Below are positions 1 to 6,536 of a stretch of DNA of 10,233 nucleotides, one piece after another. A model generated the notes under the pieces. That model was not told where the DNA came from. It did not search any database and was given only the letters and a program-made list of their open reading frames with translations. Location: assembly GCA_041739295.1 (NCBI GenBank), contig JBGSOE010000237.1:1-10233 (forward strand), written 5' to 3'. The position numbers and the translations under genes are program-made. How positions within the stretch are numbered: the stretch's first letter is position 1; each line of letters starts with the position of its first letter. Source of the DNA: JAHJQQ01 sp041739295 (GTDB lineage Bacteria > Pseudomonadota > Gammaproteobacteria > Thiohalobacterales > Thiohalobacteraceae).

Positions 1-38
1 TCTCCCCGCTTGCGGGGAGAGGGTTAGGGAGAGGGGAG
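1..38. repeat. Dispersed CT/GA-rich intergenic repeat, cut by window edge
   Basis: Bases 1-8 and 13-20 form a perfect 8-bp inverted repeat around CTTG, followed by a purine-rich stretch of GGGTTAGGGAGAGG type to about 37. From memory this CTCCCC...GGGGAG plus GGGTTAGGGAGAGG layout is a common intergenic repeat in proteobacterial genomes, and its spurious translation contains LSLTLSPQAG. It lies downstream of sspA, so the hairpin could also end transcription, but no U-tract follows it on the minus strand inside the window. The left boundary is not visible. Confidence 0.5.
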
Positions 39-93
39 TTTGTCTCATCCCGATTGGTAATGCTCAATAGGAGCCTGTCACCTAGCACCTGCT

Positions 94-720
94 TTACTCA
101 CGCATCTCAATCTCGGCCTCGGTGAGACTGAGTTTGAAGGATTCACGGCGGAACACCCGCTCGGCGTAGTCGAGGATCGGCTTGGCCTGTTTCGGCAGGT
201 CGATCTTGTAATACGGCAGGCGCCACAACAAGGGCGCCACGTAGCAGTCCATCAGACTGAAATCATCGCTGAGGAAATATGGGAACGCCGCAAACACTTC
301 GGCTGTCGAGGCAATGCTGTCGCGCAGCATCTTCTTGGCCTTGGCGGAATTCTTCTCACCCTTGGATTCGATATCCGTGAGCAGGCTGTACCAATCCTTA
401 TCGATGCGGTACATGGCCAGCCGTGATTTGGCACGCGACACCGGGTCCACCGGCATCAGCGGAGGATGCGGAAACCGCTCATCCAGATATTCCATGATGA
501 CACGGGAACCGTACAGCACCAGCTCACGATCCACCAAGGTGGGTACGGTCTGGTATGGATTGAGATCAATCAGATCTTCCGGCTTGTTGTCCGGATCGAT
601 ATTCACAACCTCGACGGTGATGCTTTTTTCTGCCAGCACGATCCGTGTCCGGTGACTGTAGGGGCACAGGGCGTCTGAAAACAGCGTCATCACTGACCGC
701 CGATTGGCAACTAGGGCCAT
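94..720 (-). CDS. sspA: Stringent starvation protein A (SspA), GST-fold RNA polymerase-associated regulator
   Basis: A 208-residue protein with a glutathione S-transferase fold. The thioredoxin-like N-terminal domain (about 10-85) carries the NPYQTVPTLVD segment (54-64) with the cis-Pro region, and an all-helical C-terminal domain follows. In E. coli SspA binds RNA polymerase and acts in stationary phase, acid tolerance and phage P1 late transcription; it is not an active GST. Residues 84-86 are Pro-His-Pro, the surface motif known to be needed for E. coli SspA activity, at the same numbering. The ATG at 720 is supported by GAGGAG at 729-734, 8 nt upstream. It lies downstream of petC on the same strand, a common gammaproteobacterial arrangement, but a 97-nt gap with a strong hairpin separates them. 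The usual partner sspB does not start in the 93 nt downstream. Confidence 0.93.
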   Translation of the reverse strand: MALVANRRSVMTLFSDALCPYSHRTRIVLAEKSITVEVVNIDPDNKPEDLIDLNPYQTVPTLVDRELVLYGSRVIMEYLDERFPHPPLMPVDPVSRAKSRLAMYRIDKDWYSLLTDIESKGEKNSAKAKKMLRDSIASTAEVFAAFPYFLSDDFSLMDCYVAPLLWRLPYYKIDLPKQAKPILDYAERVFRRESFKLSLTEAEIEMRE

Positions 721-756
721 GGACGAATCTCCTCGTTCTTGGTCCGCTTATAACAG

Positions 757-808
757 CGACAGGCGGCATAGGTCAGGAAAGCTTGCTTCCCGCCCGTGCC
801 GCCTGTCG
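757..808 (-). terminator. Long hairpin between petC and sspA (partial terminator or processing site)
   Basis: CGACAGGCGGCA (757-768) and TGCCGCCTGTCG (797-808) are perfect 12-bp inverted arms around a 28-nt loop. The loop may hold a small inner GGAA/TTCC stem. In the direction of petC-to-sspA transcription the stem is followed by TGTTATAAGC, not a clean U-run. It is therefore a poor canonical terminator and may instead attenuate read-through or protect the petABC mRNA 3' end. Confidence 0.5.
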
Positions 809-817
809 TACGTAACA

Positions 818-1555
818 TCAATGTATGTCTTTCCAGAACTCTTTCTTGAGTAAATATGAAACCACCAGCAGCACCAGCAGGAACAGTATCACTTTTACGC
901 CTAGCGCCTTGCGTTCCAGCTGCACCGGCTCGCTCACATAGGACAGAAAATTCACTAAATCGCGAATTGCCTGATTGTATTCAACCGGCGTCATCTTGCC
1001 CGGCTCGACCAATTCCAAATGGTCCAGCACCTCAGTGCTATGACCATCATGTTCAACGGTCTTATACACCGGCTTCTGCACACCCTGCAGTTCCACCAGC
1101 ACATGCGGCATACCAACGCTCGGGAACACTACATTGTTCACTCCGAAGGGACGCGTGTCATCGGCATAGAAGGTGCGCAGGTAAGTATATAGCCAATCCA
1201 CACCACGTGAGCGCGCAACCAACGACAGATCCGGCGGCGCTGCGCCAAACCAGGCCTTGCCATCGGCACGACTCATGGCGATGGTCATGGTGCTACCGAC
1301 CTTGTCGCTGGCGAACATCAGGTTTTCGATGACCTGATCGTCGGTCAGGCCGATGTCGCTGGCCATCCGGTTATAGCGCTGGAACTGCGCCGAATGGCAA
1401 CTCAGACAGTAGTTTACGAACAGCTTGGCACCACGCTGCAACGACTGATTGTTATGCAGATCGATATCCGCCTTATCCAGATGCACTTCACCACTGGAAG
1501 CCAGCGCCAATCCAGGCAGCAGTACCAACAGAAAGCTCAGAATTATCTTTCTCAT
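818..1555 (-). CDS. petC: Cytochrome c1 subunit of the ubiquinol-cytochrome c reductase (bc1) complex
   Basis: Heme-bearing subunit that takes electrons from the Rieske protein and passes them to a soluble or membrane cytochrome c on the periplasmic side. Starting at the ATG at 1555 gives 245 residues. Residues 1-19 are a signal peptide (probable cleavage after ALA, before SSGE). CLSCH at 50-54 is the covalent heme c site, and Met149 in VGMPHVL is the likely axial ligand. A C-terminal membrane anchor spans about 220-236, followed by a basic KKEFWKDIH tail. An in-frame start 11 codons upstream is possible, but it would put charged residues ahead of the signal peptide. The ATG at 1555 overlaps the petB stop as ATGA, which suggests translational coupling. 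Gene order petA-petB-petC is standard. Confidence 0.96.
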   Translation of the reverse strand: MRKIILSFLLVLLPGLALASSGEVHLDKADIDLHNNQSLQRGAKLFVNYCLSCHSAQFQRYNRMASDIGLTDDQVIENLMFASDKVGSTMTIAMSRADGKAWFGAAPPDLSLVARSRGVDWLYTYLRTFYADDTRPFGVNNVVFPSVGMPHVLVELQGVQKPVYKTVEHDGHSTEVLDHLELVEPGKMTPVEYNQAIRDLVNFLSYVSEPVQLERKALGVKVILFLLVLLVVSYLLKKEFWKDIH

Positions 1556-2805
1556 TTGCTTGTCACCCTTTCCGGAACCGGCTTGCACTTGTCCATCTTG
1601 GTGTAGATGGGCATCAGTAAGAAAAATGCCAGGTAATAGACGGTACCGATCTGCGCAAACAAGGTCAGCAGCGGTTCCGCCGGCATCGTACCCAGCTTAC
1701 CCAGAACAATGAAGTCCACCACGAACAGCGCCAGCGCCGTTTTATAAATCGGACCACGGTAACGGATCGACTTGACCGGGCTGCGATCCAGCCAGGGCAG
1801 GAAGAACAGGATCACCACCGCCGCACCCATCGCGAGAACACCCCACACCTGAGTACCCGCGAAACTCGGTACGGCGCGCAAGATGGCGTAGAACGGCGTG
1901 AAGTACCAGACCGGCGCGATGTGCGGCGGGGTCACCAATGGGTCGGCCGGCTGGAAGTTCGGCGGTTCCAGGAAGAAGCCGCCACCGTCCGGTATGAAGA
2001 ACACAATGATCGCGAAGAAGATCAGGAACACGACCACACCGACGATATCCTTCACCGTGTAATACGGGTGGAAGGGAATACCATCCAGCGGGATACCATT
2101 GGCATCTTTCTTCTTCTTGATCTCCACGCCGTCGGGATTATTGGATCCGACTTCGTGCAGGGCCAGGATGTGGGCGACTATCAGACCGATCAGCACCAAC
2201 GGCACCGCAGCGACATGGAAGGCGAAGAAGCGATTCAACGTAGCATCGGCGATCACGTAATCACCGCGAATCCAGATCGACAGATCATCGCCAATGATCG
2301 GAATGGCGGCAAACAGATTCACAATCACCTGCGCGCCCCAGAATGACATCTGACCCCAAGGCAGCAGATAGCCGAAGAAGGCCTCGGCCATGAGTGCCAG
2401 GTAGATCATGCAGCCGAAGATCCAGATCAGCTCGCGCGGTTTCTGATAAGAGCCGTAGAGCATGCCGCGGAACATATGCAGATAGACCACGATGAAGAAC
2501 GCCGAGGCGCCCGTCGAATGGATATAGCGGATCAGCCAGCCCCACTCCACGTCACGCATGATGTACTCGACCGAGGCGAAGGCACGCTCCGCATCGGGCT
2601 TGTAATTCATGGTGAGGAAGATGCCGGAGACCAGCTGGATCACCAGCACCAGCAGCGCTAATGAACCAAAGAAGTACCAGAAGTTGAAGTTCTTTGGTGC
2701 GTAATATTTGGCCAGGTGATCATTCCACATGGCACTGAGCGGGAAGCGATCATCGATCCAGCCCAGGATCCCGCCTTGCCACTTGTCGGTTCTTTCAGCA
2801 CCCAT
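1552..2805 (-). CDS. petB: Cytochrome b subunit of the bc1 complex
   Basis: Integral membrane subunit (417 residues) carrying hemes bL and bH and the quinol-oxidation (Qo) and quinone-reduction (Qi) sites. Candidate heme ligands are His96 and His110 in helix B and His197 and His212 in helix D. The Qo-site motif is PVWY at 298-301, where mitochondrial and alphaproteobacterial proteins have PEWY. Hydrophobic segments lie near 42-64, 99-115, 127-147, 198-215, 255-271, 321-337, 357-369 and 386-402. The protein is full length with both N- and C-terminal (b6-like and subunit IV-like) halves fused, as in true cytochrome b. AAGGAGT at 2815-2821, within the 3' end of petA, is a strong ribosome site 9 nt from the ATG. 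Only two bases separate it from the petA stop. Confidence 0.97.
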   Translation of the reverse strand: MGAERTDKWQGGILGWIDDRFPLSAMWNDHLAKYYAPKNFNFWYFFGSLALLVLVIQLVSGIFLTMNYKPDAERAFASVEYIMRDVEWGWLIRYIHSTGASAFFIVVYLHMFRGMLYGSYQKPRELIWIFGCMIYLALMAEAFFGYLLPWGQMSFWGAQVIVNLFAAIPIIGDDLSIWIRGDYVIADATLNRFFAFHVAAVPLVLIGLIVAHILALHEVGSNNPDGVEIKKKKDANGIPLDGIPFHPYYTVKDIVGVVVFLIFFAIIVFFIPDGGGFFLEPPNFQPADPLVTPPHIAPVWYFTPFYAILRAVPSFAGTQVWGVLAMGAAVVILFFLPWLDRSPVKSIRYRGPIYKTALALFVVDFIVLGKLGTMPAEPLLTLFAQIGTVYYLAFFLLMPIYTKMDKCKPVPERVTSK

Positions 2806-2807
2806 GG

Positions 2808-3401
2808 TTATGCAACTCCTTGGTCGTCACCGATCAGGATCACCGACTCACCGACATAGCGGTGCGGCGGGACGATCAGGTTGGTGGGGGCCGGCACACC
2901 GCTCTGTACGCGACCGGCAAGATCGAATTTCGAACCGTGACAGGGGCAGAAGAAACCACCCTTCCAATCAGCACCCATATCTTCAGACGCCACTTCCGGC
3001 TTATAGGTCGGTGAGCAGCCCAAGTGCGTGCAGATACCGACCATCACCAGAATCTCCGGCTTGATGGAACGATATTCGTTTTTGGCGTAGTCCGGCTGCT
3101 GCGGCACGTCCGAATTCGGATCGGCGCGTGTTGCATCCATTTCTGGCAGGGTTTCCAGCATCTCCGGAGTGCGTTTGACCACCCACACCGGCTTGCCGCG
3201 CCATTCCACATTGATTTTCTGTCCGGGCTCCAGCTTGCTGATATCCGCTTCCACCGGCGCGCCTGCCGCACGAGCACGTTCACTCGGCGCCATCGAAGCC
3301 AGGAAAGGGTATGCCACGTACACGGCACCAACACCACCTACAACCGAGGTGGCAGCGATCAGAAAGCGACGCCGGCTGGTATCTACGCCATCAGTACTCA
3401 T
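2808..3401 (-). CDS. petA: Rieske iron-sulfur subunit of the bc1 complex
   Basis: High-potential [2Fe-2S] protein (197 residues) that moves electrons from the Qo site of cytochrome b to cytochrome c1. The N-terminus has a twin-arginine motif (SRRRFL, 9-14) followed by the membrane anchor (about 15-37), consistent with Tat export while keeping the anchor. Cluster motif 1 is CTHLGC (124-129) and motif 2 is CPCHGS (152-157). By family rules Cys124, His126, Cys152 and His155 bind the cluster, while Cys129 and Cys154 form the stabilising disulfide. GPxY-type residues near the end are replaced by VPPHRY, normal for this group. The ATG at 3401 has GGAGAG (3407-3412) five bases upstream. It is the first gene of the petABC operon. 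Confidence 0.97.
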   Translation of the reverse strand: MSTDGVDTSRRRFLIAATSVVGGVGAVYVAYPFLASMAPSERARAAGAPVEADISKLEPGQKINVEWRGKPVWVVKRTPEMLETLPEMDATRADPNSDVPQQPDYAKNEYRSIKPEILVMVGICTHLGCSPTYKPEVASEDMGADWKGGFFCPCHGSKFDLAGRVQSGVPAPTNLIVPPHRYVGESVILIGDDQGVA

Positions 3402-3639
3402 TAAGGCTCTCCAGGGTTGTCAATTTCAAATTCGTATTCGGCCTAGGGCCTTTTTGGGCAAACGCAACGCCGCGCAGCGGTTAGCAAGAACAAGCCCTTA
3501 ACAAAGGCGGGCCATTCTATACGATTTAGCGCGGACTGGCGCGCACAACTGTTATGGATCGTGCAGCGGCAACCCAACAAACGGCATAGCTTCCAATAAC
3601 TGCCAAGGCAGGTCAAGCAAAGCGTCGCAGCTTATTGAT
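3402..3639 (-). promoter_or_regulatory. petABC upstream region with a candidate -10 box
   Basis: The 238-nt gap between the nif3 stop and petA probably holds the petABC promoter. The minus strand reads TATAGAAT at 3521-3514, a reasonable -10-like sequence, but I see no convincing -35 box at the right distance. CTGCC-AA-GGCAG (3600-3611) is a small inverted repeat just downstream of nif3 without a U-run, so at best a weak terminator. GGCC-TAG-GGCC (3440-3450) followed by T5 is also present, but on the plus strand, where no gene reads into it. Confidence 0.3.
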
Positions 3640-4398
3640 TTATGCCGGGTTATCCAAATCCAGGAATTCGTGCTCCAGACCGAAATGGGCACCCAAGTGC
3701 GTGCCGAGGGCCTTTGCACCGTAACGTTCGGTCGCATGGTGGCCGGCCGCATAGAAGTTAATTCCGCTTTCGCGCGCCACATGGACGGTGGGCTCCGAGA
3801 TCTCACCGCTGATGAAGGCATCCAGCCCCAGCAAAGCAGCGGCTTCTATATAGGACTGGGCCGCACCCGTGCACCAACCAACACGGCGGATCGGGTGTTG
3901 TCCTCCCGCGATGAATTGCGGTGCCCGCCCGAGTACTGCCGCAATATGCGCACCGAACGCCTTCCCGCTCAGCGCCTGCGGTAACGTGCCATAGCAAGCG
4001 ATCTCCGGTCCCTGCCTGCTGCCAAACCAACCTTCGATGGGAATTCCCAGTGATGCACCCAGTCTGGCGTTGTTACCTAGTTCCGGATGCGCGTCCAGTG
4101 GCAGATGGTACGCAAGCAGACTGACCTCGGCGGCCAGCAAGGCCATAAGACGGCGCCGTTTCATGCCCGTCACGCAGGGGTCTTCCCCCTTCCAGAAATA
4201 GCCATGATGCACCAGTAGCACATCCGCACCGGCCGCAATCGCGGCATCGACCAGCGCCTGACTGGCAGTGACGCCACTGACCAGCTTGCGTACCTCGCCG
4301 CGACCCTCGACCTGCAGGCCATTCGGACAATAATCCTGGAAGGCATCGATATTCAGCAGGTGGTTAGCGTAGCTGACCAGTTCGTGCAGATTAATCAT
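3640..4398 (-). CDS. NIF3/YbgI-family dinuclear-metal-binding protein (GTP cyclohydrolase I type 2 homolog)
   Basis: Widely conserved family that forms toroidal hexamers with a two-metal site; the physiological reaction is unsettled, and 'GTP cyclohydrolase 1 type 2' is an annotation rather than proof. With the ATG at 4398 it has 252 residues. The expected metal ligands are visible: His64-His65 in VHHGYFW, His98 and Asp102 in YHLPLDAHP, and the C-terminal AGHHATER (219-225) with His220/221 and Glu224. The short length matches the YbgI type without the extra central domain of some homologs. The frame stays open to a TTG at 4455, but the ATG at 4398 is preferred because the conserved N-terminus begins there and AAGG (4404-4407) precedes it by 5 nt. 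It is transcribed divergently from the protease gene and in line with petABC. Confidence 0.9.
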   Translation of the reverse strand: MINLHELVSYANHLLNIDAFQDYCPNGLQVEGRGEVRKLVSGVTASQALVDAAIAAGADVLLVHHGYFWKGEDPCVTGMKRRRLMALLAAEVSLLAYHLPLDAHPELGNNARLGASLGIPIEGWFGSRQGPEIACYGTLPQALSGKAFGAHIAAVLGRAPQFIAGGQHPIRRVGWCTGAAQSYIEAAALLGLDAFISGEISEPTVHVARESGINFYAAGHHATERYGAKALGTHLGAHFGLEHEFLDLDNPA

Positions 4399-4457
4399 GG
4401 CTACCTTTTTGTTGTTAAACTGCGGCGAAATGCCACGCAGAACAGGGTAGTCCAATC
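4399..4457. promoter_or_regulatory. Divergent intergenic region between nif3 and the HtrA protease gene
   Basis: Only 59 bases separate the two divergent start codons, so both promoters must be compact, overlap, or lie inside the neighbouring coding sequence. I see an AAGG ribosome site for nif3 (4404-4407) and a weak AGGG (4444-4447) for the protease gene. No convincing -35/-10 pair is evident on either strand. Confidence 0.35.
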
Positions 4458-5618
4458 ATGTCATTTCGCAAACTCATTACCTTTCTGTTTCAAGCCATCA
4501 CGGTTGGCCTGGTCGCCGCAGCAGTATTACTACTGCTCAAACCAGACATGTTCCGCAGCGAACCGGCCGTGGTTGAAGTCCGCGAACACCAAACGAGCGC
4601 GGCGGATTCACCCAAGAGCAGTTGGTCTGGACCCTTCTCCTATGCCGATGCCGTCGACCGCGCCGCGCCTGCCGTCGTCAATGTCTACACCGCCAAGCTC
4701 GTCACTCAACAAACTAATCCATTACTCAACGATCCGCTGTTCCAGTATTTCTTCGGTGACAAATACAGTGGTGAACGTCAGCGCCTGCAGACCAGCCTGG
4801 GTTCCGGCGTGATCCTCAGCGCCCAGGGATACGTCGTAACCAACAATCACGTCGTCGCCAACGCCGACCAGATAGAGGTCATGATCAGCGATGGCCGGAG
4901 TCTGCAAGCCACGGTGGTCGGCGTTGATCCCGACACCGATCTCGCGGTACTCAAGATTGAGGCTGACGCTCTGCCCAGCATCGTCATCGGCGATTCCGAG
5001 CATTTACGCGTCGGCGATGTGGTGTTGGCTATCGGTAATCCGTTCGGCGTCGGTCAGACCGTTACCCAAGGTATCGTCAGCGCCACGGGCCGCAATCAGT
5101 TGGGCATCAACACCTACGAGAATTTCATCCAGACCGACGCGGCCATCAATCCCGGCAACTCCGGTGGTGCGCTGATCAATGCACGGGGTGAATTGATCGG
5201 CATCAACACGGCGATTTTCAGCAAATCCGGCGGCTCGCAGGGTATCGGTTTCGCTATCCCCGAAAGTCTCGCCAAAGGCGTCATGAAACAAATCATCGAA
5301 CATGGTGAGGTGGTGCGTGGCTGGTTGGGCATCGAGGCACAGGATCTGACGCCGGCGCTGGCAAAGTCCTTTGGCCTGGATTTGACGCAAGGCGTACTCA
5401 TCGCCGGCGTGTTGCGTGGCGGCCCTGCCGAACTGGCCGGTCTGCAACCCGGCGACATAATCACCGAGCTGGACAGCAATAAGGTGAGCAGCGCGCGTGA
5501 CTCCATGAGTAGAATTGCGGAATATGCACCAGGTTCCACCCTGAAACTCCGCGGTCTGCGCGCCGGCAAGGACTTCAACGCCGAGGCCGTCATCAGCCGG
5601 CGCCCAGCAGCGCAGTGA
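4458..5618 (+). CDS. Membrane-anchored HtrA-family serine protease with one PDZ domain (DegS/AlgW type)
   Basis: Periplasmic trypsin-like protease (386 residues) tethered by an N-terminal membrane segment (about 7-27). The catalytic triad is His131 (TNNHVV), Asp161 (DTDLAV) and Ser235 (GNSGGAL). A single PDZ domain spans about 285-375, with GWLGIE at its start and AGLQPGDIITELD in its core. An uncleaved anchor plus only one PDZ domain fits DegS/AlgW rather than DegP or DegQ, which are soluble with two PDZ domains. Known members sense exposed C-termini of misfolded outer-membrane proteins through the PDZ and cleave the anti-sigma factor RseA/MucA, releasing sigma-E/AlgU. That role here is inferred from domain layout. 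The next gene downstream, 69 nt away on the same strand, encodes a beta-barrel protein ending in Phe. Whether to call it degS or algW cannot be settled from the sequence alone. Confidence 0.93.
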   Translation: MSFRKLITFLFQAITVGLVAAAVLLLLKPDMFRSEPAVVEVREHQTSAADSPKSSWSGPFSYADAVDRAAPAVVNVYTAKLVTQQTNPLLNDPLFQYFFGDKYSGERQRLQTSLGSGVILSAQGYVVTNNHVVANADQIEVMISDGRSLQATVVGVDPDTDLAVLKIEADALPSIVIGDSEHLRVGDVVLAIGNPFGVGQTVTQGIVSATGRNQLGINTYENFIQTDAAINPGNSGGALINARGELIGINTAIFSKSGGSQGIGFAIPESLAKGVMKQIIEHGEVVRGWLGIEAQDLTPALAKSFGLDLTQGVLIAGVLRGGPAELAGLQPGDIITELDSNKVSSARDSMSRIAEYAPGSTLKLRGLRAGKDFNAEAVISRRPAAQ

Positions 5619-5687
5619 GGTAAGGGACTACACTCTAAGTAAGATAGAAAGCCACACCTGCACATAAACAACTCCGGGAGTTTACGC

Positions 5688-6338
5688 ATGTCGCCAGATC
5701 GTCAACCTTCAGCAGCCGCCAGTGGCATCCTGCGCAGTGTCGCACTAGCCATCGCCCTACCGGCATTCAGCGCCTACGCAGTACCACCCGAACCTAACGT
5801 GGAAATCACCCCGCTGATCGGCTATCGCTCTGGCGGCTCCTTCACCGACACGAATACAGGTGACGATCTCGATCTGGATGATAGTGGCAGTTATGGTCTG
5901 GTCATCAACGTCGATAACGACGCCAATACCCAGTGGGAATTCATTTACAGCCATCAGGAAACCAGTATGCAGCTCACTCAGCTGTTCATGGGCCAGCCGG
6001 TGTTCGATCTGGACATCGACTATTTTTCCTTCGGCGGAAGCTATGTGTGGAGAGATCCTCGCTACGTACCCTTCATCGGCGCTGGATTTGGTGTCACCTA
6101 CATGTCGCCCAGTGATAGCCAACTCGATTCTGAAACCCGCGCGATGCTTCAGGTCGGCGGCGGTTATAAGATCTTCCTCACCAAGAACATTGGTCTGCGT
6201 CTGGAAGGCCGCGCCTACATGACTGCGCTCGAAAGTGATGCCGCAGTGTTTTGCGGTAACGGCGCCTGCTTTGCACGGGTCGAAAGCGATGGCTTTTCGC
6301 AGTTTGAATTAAGCGCCGGCCTAATTGCGCGGTTCTAG
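5688..6338 (+). CDS. Small outer-membrane beta-barrel protein, function unknown
   Basis: A 216-residue protein with a signal peptide (hydrophobic core about 17-29, probable cleavage after SAYA at 31). The mature part alternates polar and hydrophobic residues in strand-like runs, such as WEFIYSHQET, FSFGGSYVW, FIGAGFGVTYM, LQVGGGYKIF and LRLEGRAYM. The last strand, FELSAGLIARF, ends in Phe, the usual outer-membrane assembly signal. It resembles the 8-stranded OmpW/OmpX-like or 'outer membrane beta-barrel' families without matching one I can name. Cys189 and Cys194 (FCGNGACF) could form a loop disulfide. GGGAG at 5676-5680, 7 nt from the ATG, fixes the start and lies inside a small inverted repeat (AACTCC at 5670-5675, GGAGTT at 5677-5682). 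The TAG stop is created at the junction with the inverted-repeat element that begins at 6338. Confidence 0.82.
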   Translation: MSPDRQPSAAASGILRSVALAIALPAFSAYAVPPEPNVEITPLIGYRSGGSFTDTNTGDDLDLDDSGSYGLVINVDNDANTQWEFIYSHQETSMQLTQLFMGQPVFDLDIDYFSFGGSYVWRDPRYVPFIGAGFGVTYMSPSDSQLDSETRAMLQVGGGYKIFLTKNIGLRLEGRAYMTALESDAAVFCGNGACFARVESDGFSQFELSAGLIARF

Positions 6339-6509
6339 GGAACCTCTGATTAATATGATCAGGCAAGCAGATGCAAGGCGCGGACAGGCGACTCGACGCG
6401 AAGCGCAGAGAGCGGCGCTAGCCGGCCCGAAGGGCGAGGTGCGCAGCACCGAGTAACAAACGGAGTTCACACGGCATCTGCCGCTTCAGCGAATTAATCA
6501 GAAGTTCCC
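6338..6509. mobile_element. MITE-like non-autonomous inverted-repeat element with TA target duplication
   Basis: The terminal inverted repeats are GGGAACCTCTGATTAAT (6338-6354) and ATTAATCAGAAGTTCCC (6493-6509). Reverse-complemented, they agree at 16 of 17 positions. TA flanks both ends (6336-6337 and 6510-6511), as expected of a TA target-site duplication made by IS630/Tc1-mariner-type transposases. A second symmetric block, CAGATGC (6368-6374) and GCATCTG (6474-6480), lies about 30 bases in from each end. The 172-bp interior has no meaningful ORF. It contains a short hairpin GGTGC-GCA-GCACC (6438-6450) and a GCTAGC palindrome (6417-6422). It must be mobilised in trans, if at all. The IS-family assignment is inferred only from the TA duplication. 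Confidence 0.75.
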
Positions 6510-6536
6510 TAAACAATTATCACATTTATCCAACTT

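Noticed and set aside
1..48. Minus-strand open frame MRQTPLSLTLSPQAG running off the window edge, a possible sspB start
   Set aside because: The peptide is the typical translation of the dispersed CT-rich repeat and does not look like SspB; no ribosome site is seen.
1921..2346. Long plus-strand open frame (141 codons) inside petB
   Set aside because: Antisense shadow of a strongly recognisable cytochrome b; it is rich in His, Asp and Gln, with no recognisable motif.
3440..3455. GGCC-TAG-GGCC followed by TTTTT, resembling a plus-strand intrinsic terminator
   Set aside because: No plus-strand gene reads into it; it lies upstream of petA on the opposite strand, and the stem is only 4 bp.
5114..5689. 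191-codon minus-strand open frame across the HtrA gene
   Set aside because: It lies opposite the catalytic-serine and PDZ coding region; no homology pattern or start signal.
6338..6509. Element interior as a small RNA or coding gene
   Set aside because: The terminal inverted repeats with TA duplication explain it better as a non-autonomous transposable element; no promoter or ORF is visible inside.
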